Shown piece by piece: positions 52,363 through 61,767 of a stretch of 64,000 bases of DNA. Source of the DNA: GCA-2705995 sp965661625 (GTDB lineage: Bacteria > Bacteroidota > Bacteroidia > Flavobacteriales_G > Salibacteraceae). Location of the stretch: positions 124,001-188,000 of the forward strand of contig CBFIEM010000002.1 in the NCBI GenBank assembly GCA_965661625.1, written 5' to 3'. The translations under genes and the position numbers were made by a program. The number at the start of each line of letters is the position of its first letter. Position 1 is the first letter of the stretch. The notes beneath the pieces were generated by a model. That model was not told the origin of the DNA and did not search any database. It worked only from the letters and a program-made list of their open reading frames with translations.

Positions 52363-53141
52363 TGATATTTTTCTTTGATCGCATCTGGCACAAAAGAAAA
52401 GAAGGTATCTCCGCGTAATCCAAGTCTCAATGTCTCAAGCGGAATCACCTCCTCAGGTGAAATATTACCCAAGTTTACGTTATGTCCAAAATGGGTAATG
52501 AACCATACTTGCTGTGCTTTAATTGGGGCTTCCCAGATGATATTGTCGGCTCCAACTTCACGGCTTAGGTGATTTATCATGTCTGTTTTTGCTGAACCAC
52601 TCGAGTCATAGATTCCTATTGTCCCGCTTTCTCGAGCTTCTGCAATTACCTTTTTTGAACCAGCTGCCAGTTCGGAGGTCATTTTTGAAATCCACTCTTC
52701 ATCGTCCAAGATAACATCTGAGTTTTTTGATCCAACTTCAGAAATTACAGTTACATCTTTAGATAGGGTCTCAATGTATTTTAGCTTCTCATCTTGAGGT
52801 ATGGTTATACATCCATCTGAAACTTCAGCGATTTGTAGGTTGAGTTTATCCAGTAGGCGACGGTAATCATCAAACATGTCGCGAGCTACAAAAGCTTCAA
52901 ATAGGGTTCCACCCAAGTAGCACTGAATATTAGCCTCTTGATATAGGGCCAGTTTAACCGTGAGGTTTTTGGTTAAGTACGAAGTTCCAAAACCAAACTT
53001 AACAAGGTCAATAAGCTCACTGCTCGAGTCAATTACATATTCAGTTTGTGTATTGCTCAGACCTTTGTCCATCATCATGGTGAGGCCTTTTGAACGTGGC
53101 TTTTTAGTTCGTTCAGGTAAGAAAGGGAGTTCGAAATTCAT
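52359..53141 (-). CDS. ComA-family phosphosulfolactate synthase
   Basis: The sequence FLPERTKKPRSKGLTMMMDKG near the start, the run KFGFGTSYL and ANIQCYLGGTLFEAF, and VSDGCITIP are signatures of ComA, which adds sulfite to phosphoenolpyruvate to give phosphosulfolactate. ComA serves coenzyme M synthesis in archaea. In Bacteroidota, which lack that pathway, it may supply sulfonates for sulfonolipids or act on another substrate; this is inference. ATG 53141 gives the family-like start; an in-frame start at 53183 would overlap the TPR gene more. It is coupled to the rhodanese gene by a 4-base overlap. Confidence 0.88.
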   Translation of the reverse strand: MNFELPFLPERTKKPRSKGLTMMMDKGLSNTQTEYVIDSSSELIDLVKFGFGTSYLTKNLTVKLALYQEANIQCYLGGTLFEAFVARDMFDDYRRLLDKLNLQIAEVSDGCITIPQDEKLKYIETLSKDVTVISEVGSKNSDVILDDEEWISKMTSELAAGSKKVIAEARESGTIGIYDSSGSAKTDMINHLSREVGADNIIWEAPIKAQQVWFITHFGHNVNLGNISPEEVIPLETLRLGLRGDTFFSFVPDAIKEKYQ

Positions 53142-53145
53142 ACGA

Positions 53146-54555
53146 TTATTTATTAGCGTCAAAAGCTGCCTGAATGATATCAAAAGCTGCTGAATCGGGA
53201 TAATAGTCCACTATGAGGTGGAGCTTTTTATTATTTAAATCAAGGGCTTTCTGCAGGTATTCTTCTGCATCGGAAACTTGGCCATTTTTAAGTAAGTAGG
53301 CAACAAATCTATAATAAATTTCACACTCCTCAGGCAATGCTTCAAAGGCCATGTCCATCACTGCGTTGGCGCGATCGATCTGGCCATGGTCAAACAACAT
53401 TTCAGAATAATCTAGCCATACTTTTACATTGGATTCGTCTAAAGCTACAGCCTCTTCAAAGCAGCTAATGGCTTCATTTTCAAAACCAATTTTATTTTGA
53501 ATCCTAGCCATATCCATCCAGAAGTCTTGATTATCATCCTCAATGGCAATTGCTTTTTTAGCATGATGAATTGCTTGAAAAAGGTCACCTTGTTCTTCTT
53601 TTACAGAAGCCAACCCGATCCATGCATTAGCAAGTTTATCGTCTTCATGAACAGCTTTGTAGTAAGCGTCTTCTGCTGCTTTGAAGTCAAAAAGTTTTTC
53701 ATAACAGACACCAATGTAATAATGGGTAATGCTGCTAATTAGTTCATTCCCAATGGATTCCTTAAAAACCGTTAAAGCTTCATCATATCGCCCGATGCTT
53801 ACAAGGGTAATTCCTTTCGAAAACCTTGCGGAACTGAATGCTTCGTCAATTACACAGGCGTAATCGAAAGCCGTTAGCGCATCTTCCATTCGGTCCAACT
53901 TAGCATATACAGTTCCTAAATTGAACCAGGCATGCTGACTGTAAGGATTTCGATCAATAATGGACTGAAAAATAGCTATCGCTTCATCATCCTTGCTTAT
54001 TTCGTCAAGGCAATAAGCTAGTTCATAAAGTGCATCGTCATGTTCTGGGTTAATATCCAAACATTTCTGCAAGTAAAGTATGGCTTTGTCATAGTCAACA
54101 ACAGACTGATATTCAAATGAAAGACTCATGTAAATTTCATCAAGGTCTGTTTTGTCAGCGATTTCCGTTGCGCGCAGAAGGGTGTTAATTGCATCATTAA
54201 ATCCACCTAGCTGACTGTGAATTGATGCTTTAATAAGAAGTAGGTCAATGTTATTGGGAGCAATGGGCATTACCTGTTCTAGCAACTGTAGTGCTTGTCC
54301 TGTTTTGCCCACGGAGGCAAGAAGTTCTGCTTCTCGTGCCGCGAGTTCTAATGTTGATGGATGTTGAGATTTTGCGATTTGCAATACCTCAAAAGCCTTT
54401 GCGCTATCGCGCTCTTCTAAATAATAGTCAATCAGTTCCTCTAACTCTTCAACATCAAAAAAGCGGTGCTTTCCGTTGGCGAGCATCTTTTCAAATTGAT
54501 CGGCTAAAAATTTGGAGTTGTCACTCCCTGAAAAAGGATCTAAGAATTCATCCAT
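53146..54555 (-). CDS. TPR-repeat protein
   Basis: The 469 residues consist almost entirely of tetratricopeptide repeats. Typical units are YLQKCLDINPEHDDALYELA and HAWFNLGTVYAKLDRMEDAL, arranged from about 30 to 450. There is no signal peptide or membrane helix, so it is cytoplasmic and likely a scaffold. It leads the ComA-rhodanese-DUF368-aroE operon and stops 4 bases before the ComA-like ATG. A perfect -7 element lies 10 nt upstream of its ATG on the minus strand. Confidence 0.85.
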   Translation of the reverse strand: MDEFLDPFSGSDNSKFLADQFEKMLANGKHRFFDVEELEELIDYYLEERDSAKAFEVLQIAKSQHPSTLELAAREAELLASVGKTGQALQLLEQVMPIAPNNIDLLLIKASIHSQLGGFNDAINTLLRATEIADKTDLDEIYMSLSFEYQSVVDYDKAILYLQKCLDINPEHDDALYELAYCLDEISKDDEAIAIFQSIIDRNPYSQHAWFNLGTVYAKLDRMEDALTAFDYACVIDEAFSSARFSKGITLVSIGRYDEALTVFKESIGNELISSITHYYIGVCYEKLFDFKAAEDAYYKAVHEDDKLANAWIGLASVKEEQGDLFQAIHHAKKAIAIEDDNQDFWMDMARIQNKIGFENEAISCFEEAVALDESNVKVWLDYSEMLFDHGQIDRANAVMDMAFEALPEECEIYYRFVAYLLKNGQVSDAEEYLQKALDLNNKKLHLIVDYYPDSAAFDIIQAAFDANK

Positions 54556-54565
54556 ATAGCTGCTG

Positions 54566-54573
54566 CAAAATTA
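54566..54573 (-). promoter_or_regulatory. Putative -7 element for the TPR operon
   Basis: The minus strand reads TAATTTTG, an exact TAnnTTTG match, 10 nt before the ATG at 54555. The leader would be only a few nt. No correctly spaced -33 TTG was found. Confidence 0.45.
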
Positions 54574-54677
54574 CGCTACTTTATCAAAAATAGCGAATAA
54601 AGACCTGTTCATTTAATCGCTAGAATTCACTTTATCCACAATTCTATTAACAGTAATATTCAACGATGAAGCGTGAC

Positions 54678-54705
54678 TTGAAAAAGGCGGTAAAACCTAT
54701 ATTTG
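54678..54705 (+). promoter_or_regulatory. Promoter of the glmM-type operon
   Basis: TTG (54678-54680), a 17-nt spacer and TATATTTG (54698-54705) match the Bacteroidetes consensus. The ATG at 54727 follows after 21 nt. Confidence 0.7.
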
Positions 54706-54726
54706 CAAGGGTAAAACAAATAGTTT

Positions 54727-56112
54727 ATGACACTTATAAAATCCATTTCGGGTATTAGAGGAACAATTGGTGGACTTCCAGGAGAAGGGCTTACACCTGT
54801 AGATGTTGTGAAATTTACAGCAGCTTATGGCACTTGGATTAAAAGACACGCGCAGGGAAAAGTTAAGGTAGTTGTAGGTAGAGATGCCCGCATTTCAGGG
54901 GAGATGGTAAGTCAATTGGTTGTTGCTACATTAAATGGCTTAGGGATAGATGTAATTCAATTGGGACTGAGTACAACGCCTACTGTTGAGGTTGCAGTCC
55001 CTGAAGAAGGTGCTAATGGAGGTATCATACTAACTGCTAGTCACAATCCGAAGCAGTGGAATGCACTGAAATTATTGAACGGAAAAGGTGAATTCATATC
55101 TGGGACTGATGGTGCGGAAGTTTTAGCGTTAGCAGAAGCGAGCGATTTTGATTTTGCTCAAGTTGATGAACTTGGCTCTACACAAGATGATACGTCGTGG
55201 CTCACAAAACATATTGATGCGGTATTGGCTTTACCAGAAGTAAACCGCGAAGCTATTAAGTCATTGAATCTGAAAGTAGCTGTAGATGCAGTAAATTCAA
55301 CTGGCGGAACATTTATTCCGGCATTACTAAAGGCACTTGGGGTTGAACATGTTCGTGAAATCTATTGTGAGCCAACAGGTCACTTTCCACACAACCCAGA
55401 GCCACTTCCAGAAAACTTGACCGAGTTATCGTCTCGAGTGGTAGAAGAGGGACTCGATTTAGGCATCGTGGTTGATCCAGATGTTGATCGTTTGGCATTT
55501 GTATGTGAAGACGGAAGTATGTTTGGTGAGGAATACACACTCGTAGCAGTTGCAGATTACGTTCTCTCCAAAAGACCAGGCAAAACCGTTAGCAATTTAT
55601 CTTCAACCCGAGCACTCCGCGATGTTACGCGCAAGTATGGTCAAGAACATGTGGCATCTGCAGTTGGTGAAGTGAACGTTGTTGAAGCCATGAAAGCCAA
55701 TAATGCAGTTATTGGTGGAGAAGGAAATGGAGGAATTATTTACCCTGGACTTCACTATGGCAGAGATGCCTTGGTAGGGGTTGCGCTGTTCCTATCGCTT
55801 TTGGCAGAACGCAAGCAAGCGATGACAACCCTGAAGGCTTCTTATCCCAACTACGTTATTTCAAAAAATAAAATTGAACTCACTCCGGCGATTGATGTAG
55901 ATCAACTCTTGAAGCAAGTAGCTGAAAAGTACGCTAATGAGGAATTGTCTACCGTGGATGGGGTTAAGATTGACTTCGCAGATGGCTGGGTACACTTGAG
56001 AAAGTCGAATACTGAACCAATTATTCGTGTTTATTCTGAAAGTAAAAGTGAATCAAGAGCTAATGAATTGGCCAATCAGATTATTACGGATGTCCATCAT
56101 ATGACGACATAA
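54727..56112 (+). CDS. glmM: Phosphoglucosamine mutase / phosphohexomutase (GlmM-like)
   Basis: This alpha-D-phosphohexomutase interconverts 6-phospho and 1-phospho sugars. The phosphoserine loop TASHNP (Ser105) and the metal loop DPDVDRLAF are intact. The start LIKSISGIRGTIGG and the sugar loop GEGNGG, with a C-terminal phosphate loop SNTEPIIRVYSE, are typical of Bacteroidetes GlmM/PMM proteins. Glucosamine-1-phosphate for peptidoglycan and lipid A is the most likely product, but phosphomannomutase activity is possible. It is the first gene of an operon with cysteine desulfurase 11 bases downstream. Confidence 0.9.
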   Translation: MTLIKSISGIRGTIGGLPGEGLTPVDVVKFTAAYGTWIKRHAQGKVKVVVGRDARISGEMVSQLVVATLNGLGIDVIQLGLSTTPTVEVAVPEEGANGGIILTASHNPKQWNALKLLNGKGEFISGTDGAEVLALAEASDFDFAQVDELGSTQDDTSWLTKHIDAVLALPEVNREAIKSLNLKVAVDAVNSTGGTFIPALLKALGVEHVREIYCEPTGHFPHNPEPLPENLTELSSRVVEEGLDLGIVVDPDVDRLAFVCEDGSMFGEEYTLVAVADYVLSKRPGKTVSNLSSTRALRDVTRKYGQEHVASAVGEVNVVEAMKANNAVIGGEGNGGIIYPGLHYGRDALVGVALFLSLLAERKQAMTTLKASYPNYVISKNKIELTPAIDVDQLLKQVAEKYANEELSTVDGVKIDFADGWVHLRKSNTEPIIRVYSESKSESRANELANQIITDVHHMTT

Positions 56113-56123
56113 CCCCGACCCCA

Positions 56124-57257
56124 ATGAAAGCATATCTAGATAATGCAGCTACCACACCTATAGACGCCAGCGTTGTAGCGGAAATGATTCCTGTTCTGCA
56201 AAATTCATTTGGCAACCCTTCGTCTACGCATGCATATGGCAGGGAAGTGAAGGGGTTACTTGAACAAGCGCGTAGAAGAGTCGCAAAGCATGTGGGGGCA
56301 ATTCCAAGTGAAATTATTTTCACTTCAGGAGGAACAGAAGCAGATAACATGGCTATTACATCAGCTGTTCGTGATCTTGGAGTGAAACGTATTATTACTT
56401 CAAGAATAGAACATCATGCTGTCGGGCATACGGTGGCGTCTATTCAGGAACAGTATGGGGTGCAAGTAGCATTTGTGAATTTGGAGCCCGATGGTTGCGT
56501 AGACCTAAATCATTTGGAGGAATTATTGGCGGAAGATGTGAGCACCTTGGTGTCGTTGATGCATGCTAATAATGAAGTAGGGAACCTTATACCTCTAGAG
56601 CATGTAGGTAAAATGTGTCGCGATCACGGAGCCTACTTTCATTCAGATACAGTTCAAACCATGGGGCATTATGAGTTTGACTTGACATCATGGAAAATTG
56701 ATTTTGCAACTTGTGCGGCACATAAATTCCACGGCCCAAAGGGTGCAGGTTTTTTATATGTGAATAGGGATTTGAATATTTCTCCCCTTATCCAAGGGGG
56801 CGCTCAAGAAAGAAACATGCGTGGTGGGACCGAAAACATTTACGGGATTGTGGGGTTAGCAAAGGCAATGGACCTTGCCTATGAGGGCTTGGAGCAGCAC
56901 CAAAAGGATGTTCAAGGACTGAAAGACTATATGATGGATAGGCTCGTATCATCCCTGCCAGGTGTAGTTTTTAACGGAGCATGTGCGAATAGCGACAAAT
57001 CATTATACACCGTTCTGAATGTGCAGCTGCCAGCTACTGATAAAGCATCCATGTTGTTATTTAATTTGGATATTATGGGTGTCGCGTGCTCTGGTGGAAG
57101 TGCTTGCAGTTCAGGCTCAAATCAAGGTTCCCATGTATTGAAGGGAATTCAAGCTGACCAATCACGGCCGAGTGTACGCTTTAGTTTTGGACGATTTACT
57201 ACACGAGAAGAAGTTGATTTTGCAGTTGCTTGCTTGGTGGAAATTTATAAATCATAA
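56124..57257 (+). CDS. Cysteine desulfurase (NifS/IscS family)
   Basis: This PLP enzyme releases sulfur from cysteine for Fe-S clusters and thio-modified tRNA. The PLP lysine is Lys201 in CAAHKFHGPKG, and the catalytic Cys328 lies in SGGSACSSGS. The 377-residue length and start AYLDNAATTP are typical of group I desulfurases. An MBL hydrolase and an Rrf2 regulator follow on the same strand, the latter with a cysteine cluster that could sense Fe-S status. A role in Fe-S assembly control is therefore attractive inference. Confidence 0.94.
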   Translation: MKAYLDNAATTPIDASVVAEMIPVLQNSFGNPSSTHAYGREVKGLLEQARRRVAKHVGAIPSEIIFTSGGTEADNMAITSAVRDLGVKRIITSRIEHHAVGHTVASIQEQYGVQVAFVNLEPDGCVDLNHLEELLAEDVSTLVSLMHANNEVGNLIPLEHVGKMCRDHGAYFHSDTVQTMGHYEFDLTSWKIDFATCAAHKFHGPKGAGFLYVNRDLNISPLIQGGAQERNMRGGTENIYGIVGLAKAMDLAYEGLEQHQKDVQGLKDYMMDRLVSSLPGVVFNGACANSDKSLYTVLNVQLPATDKASMLLFNLDIMGVACSGGSACSSGSNQGSHVLKGIQADQSRPSVRFSFGRFTTREEVDFAVACLVEIYKS

Positions 57258-57263
57258 GTAAAA

Positions 57264-58025
57264 GTGGAAGTTGTTTTTTTAGGAACAGGGACATCTCAAG
57301 GTATACCCGTAATTGGTTGTAAGTGTATAGTTTGTAAGAGTGAAAACTCCAAAGACAAGCGATTGAGAAGTTCTGTGCTTATTCGAACGGATAACAATCA
57401 CTTGGTAATCGATACCGGGCCAGACTTTCGTCAGCAAATGCTTCGAGAGCAGAACAACCGCTTAGATGCTGTTCTTTTTACCCATGAACACAAAGATCAC
57501 ATGGCTGGTCTTGATGATATCAGGGCTTACAATTTTACCCAACGCAGGGATATGGATGTGTATGCTACTGGTGCAGTTCAAAAAGCCTTAATGCGTGATT
57601 TTCATTATGCTTTTGAGGAGCATAAATACCCCGGAGTTCCACAAATCAACTTGAATACGATAAGCGAGCAACCATTTAACATCAATGGTGATGATGTAAT
57701 TCCAATTCAAGTATTGCATTACAAGATGCCGGTTATGGGTTTTCGAATAGGGAATTTCTCCTACGTAACAGATGCAAACTATATAGCTCCAGAGGAAATT
57801 GAAAAGATGAAGGGCAGCGAAGTAGTCGTGCTAAACGCCCTACGAAAAACAGACCATATCTCCCATTTTAACCTACAAGAAGCCATTAGTCTTGCTCGTG
57901 AAATAGGTGCTAAAAAAACCTACCTTATTCACTTGAGTCATCAAATGGGACTGCACGAGGAGGTTGATGCCGAACTTCCTGAAGGGGTGCATCTCTCGTA
58001 TGACGAATTAACTGTACACTTGTAA
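57264..58025 (+). CDS. MBL-fold metallo-hydrolase (PhnP/RNase Z-like)
   Basis: The metallo-beta-lactamase fold is shown by FLGTGTSQGIPVIGC, the metal motif THEHKDHMAGLDD, and later HLSHQMGLHEE. The three cysteines in GCKCIVCKS near the start recall PhnP-type phosphodiesterases that carry an extra zinc site. The substrate is likely a cyclic or linear phosphodiester but is unknown. The start is GTG at 57264, 6 bases after the desulfurase stop, and the stop is one base before the Rrf2 ATG, so it is in the same operon. Confidence 0.88.
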   Translation: MEVVFLGTGTSQGIPVIGCKCIVCKSENSKDKRLRSSVLIRTDNNHLVIDTGPDFRQQMLREQNNRLDAVLFTHEHKDHMAGLDDIRAYNFTQRRDMDVYATGAVQKALMRDFHYAFEEHKYPGVPQINLNTISEQPFNINGDDVIPIQVLHYKMPVMGFRIGNFSYVTDANYIAPEEIEKMKGSEVVVLNALRKTDHISHFNLQEAISLAREIGAKKTYLIHLSHQMGLHEEVDAELPEGVHLSYDELTVHL

Positions 58026-58026
58026 C

Positions 58027-58458
58027 ATGTTATCTAAGAAGGCAAAATACGCCATCAATGCTTTGGTTCATTTAGCAAAGCAGTTTGATGAGGGCCCCAT
58101 CTTAATTTCGCAAATAGCGGAGAGTGAAAGGATTCCGCAAAAATTCCTCGAATCAATTTTACTTGAGTTGAAGAATGCAGGCGTTGTTAACAGCAAACGG
58201 GGACGATCAGGAGGGTATTATATGCTCAAAAGGCCAGAAGAGGTGAGTCTTGCAGAAATTATGCGTTTAATGGATGGGCCAATAGCATTTCTTCCTTGTG
58301 TAACTCATAAGTACTACGAGCGATGCGAAGAATGTGTTGATGAAAGGACATGCGGTATTCGCGATACTTTTTTAGAAGTGCGGAACGCGACAGTCGAATT
58401 GTTGAAAGATGCTACATTGGCAGAAGTTCTAAAGAGGGAATCTAATCTCCTTAATTAA
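58027..58458 (+). CDS. Rrf2-family transcriptional regulator with cysteine cluster
   Basis: The 143-residue protein has the Rrf2 winged-helix N-terminus MLSKKAKYAINALVHLA and RSGGYYMLKRPEEVSL. Cys91, Cys100, Cys103 and Cys109 fall where IscR-type members bind an Fe-S cluster. It could sense Fe-S or redox state and regulate the desulfurase operon it closes. That is inference, and CymR-like cysteine-pathway control is the alternative. It overlaps the convergent dihydroorotase-like gene by 4 bases. Confidence 0.9.
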   Translation: MLSKKAKYAINALVHLAKQFDEGPILISQIAESERIPQKFLESILLELKNAGVVNSKRGRSGGYYMLKRPEEVSLAEIMRLMDGPIAFLPCVTHKYYERCEECVDERTCGIRDTFLEVRNATVELLKDATLAEVLKRESNLLN

Positions 58459-59696
58459 CAGAAGCAATGAACGCTTGCATTTAAAGTTGTTCCAAACTCT
58501 GGGAAGTTACGAGACTTAGACTCCCAGTTTTGAGACTCAATAGCAGTTTCCCCTTTATAGTCAATAACTGTTAAGTTTGCCCGATTGCCAGCGTTTATGT
58601 GTTGCTCAGGCAATCCTAATAGTTTAGCGGGGTTCGTCGCTAAAGCATTCACTAAAATTTCTGGGTCCAGGGAATCTCCCAGGCGATCAACTAAAAGAGG
58701 GATGGCAACTTCTATTAAACTCATTCCAAAAGCTGCATGCTCAAACTCACAATCCTTGCGTTCAACATGATAAGGGGTGTGATTAGCTGTTATAATGTCA
58801 ATTGTCCCATCATTTAAACCAGCGATAAGTGCCTGTTGATCATGTTTGGAGCGCAGCGGAGGAAACACTTTAAAGTTTGTGTCGAATGAAGCGAGCTCCT
58901 CATCGTTATAAACCAAATTATGCAGAGATACGCTACACGACACTTTTAGCCCTTTGTTTTTGGCCTCTCGGATAAGTTCCACTGCATTTGCTGTCGAAAC
59001 TGAGAGCAAGTGCATGCTTGAATTGGTATAATCGAGAAGTTGAAGGTCGCGTGAAATGCTGAGGTCTTCGGCCAAGTTGGGGATTCCTTTTACACCAAGA
59101 GAAGTACTCATGGGGCCTTCATTCATAACCCCTTCTCCCTGTATTTCTGCATCGTGAGATGCTACCATTAAAGGTTGTTTAAAATCTCGATTATAAAGCA
59201 ACGCTCTGCGCATCACATCGGGATTTATAATAGGAGCATAACCGTTAGAAAAAGCTACAGCCCCAGCCTCACTTAAATCAAAGAGTTCATTGAGCACTTC
59301 ACCTTTAACGTCAGTTGTTAAGGCTCCAATGGGGAGAAGCACGTTCTTATTTTTTTGAGAGCGGTTGATTACGTGTTCAATTTGAGCACGCATATTTGTG
59401 CAAGGCTTTCCCTGTGGGGATACTCCAACCCGAGTAAACCCTCCTTTTAACGCTGCGCTGCTTAAGGAAGCGTAGTCTTCTCTCCATTCTTCACCCGGCT
59501 CACCGCACTCAGCATGTATGTCAATGAATCCTGGAAAGACAACTAACTCTTCACCAGCAATAACAGAAGCTCCTTGATTAACTAAGGAATCTTCAATTGC
59601 CACAACCTTACCTGCTGATATGTGAATGTCTTTCACATGGTTGTGATGAGGTCCACCTGGATCGATGATTCGAGCTGATTTGATAAGATTATCCAT
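58455..59696 (-). CDS. Dihydroorotase homologue lacking catalytic residues
   Basis: The 413-residue amidohydrolase-fold protein follows the dihydroorotase pattern VVFPGFIDIHAECGEPG. The canonical metal motif DxHxHxR is changed: His61 is kept but the second His is Glu63 and the Arg is Gly65. Further on, ANHTPY (304-309) replaces DHAPH, so the catalytic Asp is Asn305. His181 and His229 remain. Pseudo-dihydroorotases of this kind (PyrC' or related) are known to support aspartate transcarbamoylase structurally. This one may do the same or have another function. It is the last gene of the minus-strand run. Confidence 0.88.
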   Translation of the reverse strand: MDNLIKSARIIDPGGPHHNHVKDIHISAGKVVAIEDSLVNQGASVIAGEELVVFPGFIDIHAECGEPGEEWREDYASLSSAALKGGFTRVGVSPQGKPCTNMRAQIEHVINRSQKNKNVLLPIGALTTDVKGEVLNELFDLSEAGAVAFSNGYAPIINPDVMRRALLYNRDFKQPLMVASHDAEIQGEGVMNEGPMSTSLGVKGIPNLAEDLSISRDLQLLDYTNSSMHLLSVSTANAVELIREAKNKGLKVSCSVSLHNLVYNDEELASFDTNFKVFPPLRSKHDQQALIAGLNDGTIDIITANHTPYHVERKDCEFEHAAFGMSLIEVAIPLLVDRLGDSLDPEILVNALATNPAKLLGLPEQHINAGNRANLTVIDYKGETAIESQNWESKSRNFPEFGTTLNASVHCFC

Positions 59697-59698
59697 AG

Positions 59699-61729
59699 TT
59701 AATTGGGCATTAAACGGATTAAAAGTACTTCAATTAAAAAAAACAAAAGCGCACCACCGATGAACCATTTCCATAGTGAAGGTGGGGTGGTTTGTGAGGT
59801 GATACGATTAATGAGAGCCCCATCAGTAGCACCTATTACCACTTTTTTTCCAGAGCTAGCAGAAGCTATTTTATTGAGGTCAGCTTGGCTGAACTGCTCT
59901 GGTAAGGACTCTTTACGTGAATTGTTCAAACCAAAAAAACCATAAGGCTGATCAGCGTGGGCATACGCATAATGACCTGGTGGAAGGTATTCAATTTCAG
60001 TCATGCTCAAATTACGTTCAGGAGAGGTAAGTGGAACAACCCAAGACTGTTCGGTATTTAGGAGGTTAAGCTTTACGTGTTCAGTTCTCGGTAGCTTATC
60101 ATTTGCAGATATCGTATGAAGTCCAGCATGTGTGATTCCTACTTTTTCGATTGGGATGCTTTGAAGGGCCATGTTTAGCTGTACAGGAACAAATAGGTAA
60201 TGTTTACTAAAAATGCTTTTTAATGCATCACCCGTAATGTGGTAGAGGAATACATTTCCTTTTCCTACTGAAAAACGAGCAAGCATTGGTAGTTCATTCT
60301 CAAACTCTAGTACAGACTGTCTCGTGTTGCTTTCGCTCAACTTTGAAGCATAAAACTGCTGAAATGTAGGAAGGCTCATTCGCTCTGGAATCGACTTAAA
60401 CACTCCCCGAAGTAACGATTGGTTAATTGACGGAGGTGCAAGTCCTGCAGGTTGATTTACACGTTTTAATTGCTGGCTACCGAATAACTCATTGAATTGA
60501 GCTAATGATGGTGAAGCATCAGAGCCTGGGCAAATCAGCACAGAAGCTCCCATCTCAGCTGCTTGTTTAATTGATGAAATTAGTCCGGAAGACAAGCGTT
60601 GATCGAGGTGGGCAATGATGAAGTCATATTGGGAGAAAGTAGTTAAGCTGACTTCATTTATAGTCAATTGGTTAAACTCAAAAGCTGGGTTATTCGTGTA
60701 CAAACGTTTAAACGACGAATTTCTTTTTGAGGGCACCAGTTCCAAAATGCGCACAGTTTGAGCGGTTTGAAATGCTCCGAAATAAGTGTTGTCAAATGTA
60801 ACAGGTGCTTCGGTTATGTTAAACGTGAAAGCAACTGCTCCGTTATCCACAATTGGAACCACAAGACTTGAATCAACCGTTGATTTAGCGTCTATATTCA
60901 AACTTGTTTTTACTAAGGTTTGATCATTGAAAACGATGGATAGGGGAACATTCGCGATTTTTTGATCGCTGTAATTCTGAAGCCGGAAGTGGATGGTAGC
61001 GTTTTGCTTGATACCATTAATCGGGGATTCAAACCAAACTGAGTCAATACTAATGTTGTTGGTTACAGCATATGCCAGTGGAAGGAAATAGGTGGTGCAC
61101 GAAGAATCTGTAGTATTCAGCCAACTTTCATATTGGTACTTTTGAAAGTCACTAATTACATATCGGATAACACGATCTTCTGATTCAGGAGTGTTCGTTT
61201 GATTGAATTTTTGGATGAGCTTAGCTAGAGGTAATCGACGTTCTTCAAGGTCTATAGCTTGAACAACCTCCATCGCCCGATTTTTAGTGCCTATAGTTGG
61301 AAGTAGGCCCATGTGAGAGGCCTTGAGTAGTTGGAAATTTGTTCCTTCAGGGTATGCTTGTATAAGCTCTTGAGCCCTTGATTTGGCAACTTCAAGTATG
61401 GGTCCTTCTTCATGAGGGAACTGCATACTGGAAGTATTGTCAATAAACACTTGTACTAACGTGGACTGATTTTGGGTAGGGGTACTGATGTCATTCCATA
61501 TAGGTTCAGCAAAAGCAAGAATACATGCGGCAAAGGCCAACATCCGACTGAGTAAAATTAACAAGCGTTTGAGCTGGGATTGTTTTTGTGTTTCTTCTTG
61601 AACATCTTCAAGTAGGGCAACATTAGAAAAGTAAATTTTGCGGTATTTTCTAAAATTATAAAGGTGTACGAGTATTGGTATAAGCAGCGCAAAAAGCGCC
61701 CAGAGCCAGCCGGGATTATTAAATGTCAT
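59699..61729 (-). CDS. BatA-domain membrane protein with VWA-like region
   Basis: The N-terminus MTFNNPGWLWALFALLIPIL is the BatA/aerotolerance N-terminal domain with two membrane helices (about 5-25 and 55-75). A VWA-like segment starts at VQVFIDNTSSMQFP, close to the DxSxS metal motif (DNTSS). Long beta-rich extracytoplasmic domains and a terminal helix (WKWFIGGALLFFLIEVLL) follow. Bat proteins are a Bacteroidetes-wide membrane complex of unclear role. ATG 61729 is preferred to ATG 61738. It stands 2 bases before the dihydroorotase-like gene. Confidence 0.85.
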   Translation of the reverse strand: MTFNNPGWLWALFALLIPILVHLYNFRKYRKIYFSNVALLEDVQEETQKQSQLKRLLILLSRMLAFAACILAFAEPIWNDISTPTQNQSTLVQVFIDNTSSMQFPHEEGPILEVAKSRAQELIQAYPEGTNFQLLKASHMGLLPTIGTKNRAMEVVQAIDLEERRLPLAKLIQKFNQTNTPESEDRVIRYVISDFQKYQYESWLNTTDSSCTTYFLPLAYAVTNNISIDSVWFESPINGIKQNATIHFRLQNYSDQKIANVPLSIVFNDQTLVKTSLNIDAKSTVDSSLVVPIVDNGAVAFTFNITEAPVTFDNTYFGAFQTAQTVRILELVPSKRNSSFKRLYTNNPAFEFNQLTINEVSLTTFSQYDFIIAHLDQRLSSGLISSIKQAAEMGASVLICPGSDASPSLAQFNELFGSQQLKRVNQPAGLAPPSINQSLLRGVFKSIPERMSLPTFQQFYASKLSESNTRQSVLEFENELPMLARFSVGKGNVFLYHITGDALKSIFSKHYLFVPVQLNMALQSIPIEKVGITHAGLHTISANDKLPRTEHVKLNLLNTEQSWVVPLTSPERNLSMTEIEYLPPGHYAYAHADQPYGFFGLNNSRKESLPEQFSQADLNKIASASSGKKVVIGATDGALINRITSQTTPPSLWKWFIGGALLFFLIEVLLIRLMPN

Positions 61730-61767
61730 GCTTGGCAAAAATAGGTGAATGCATAACCAATCTCAAT

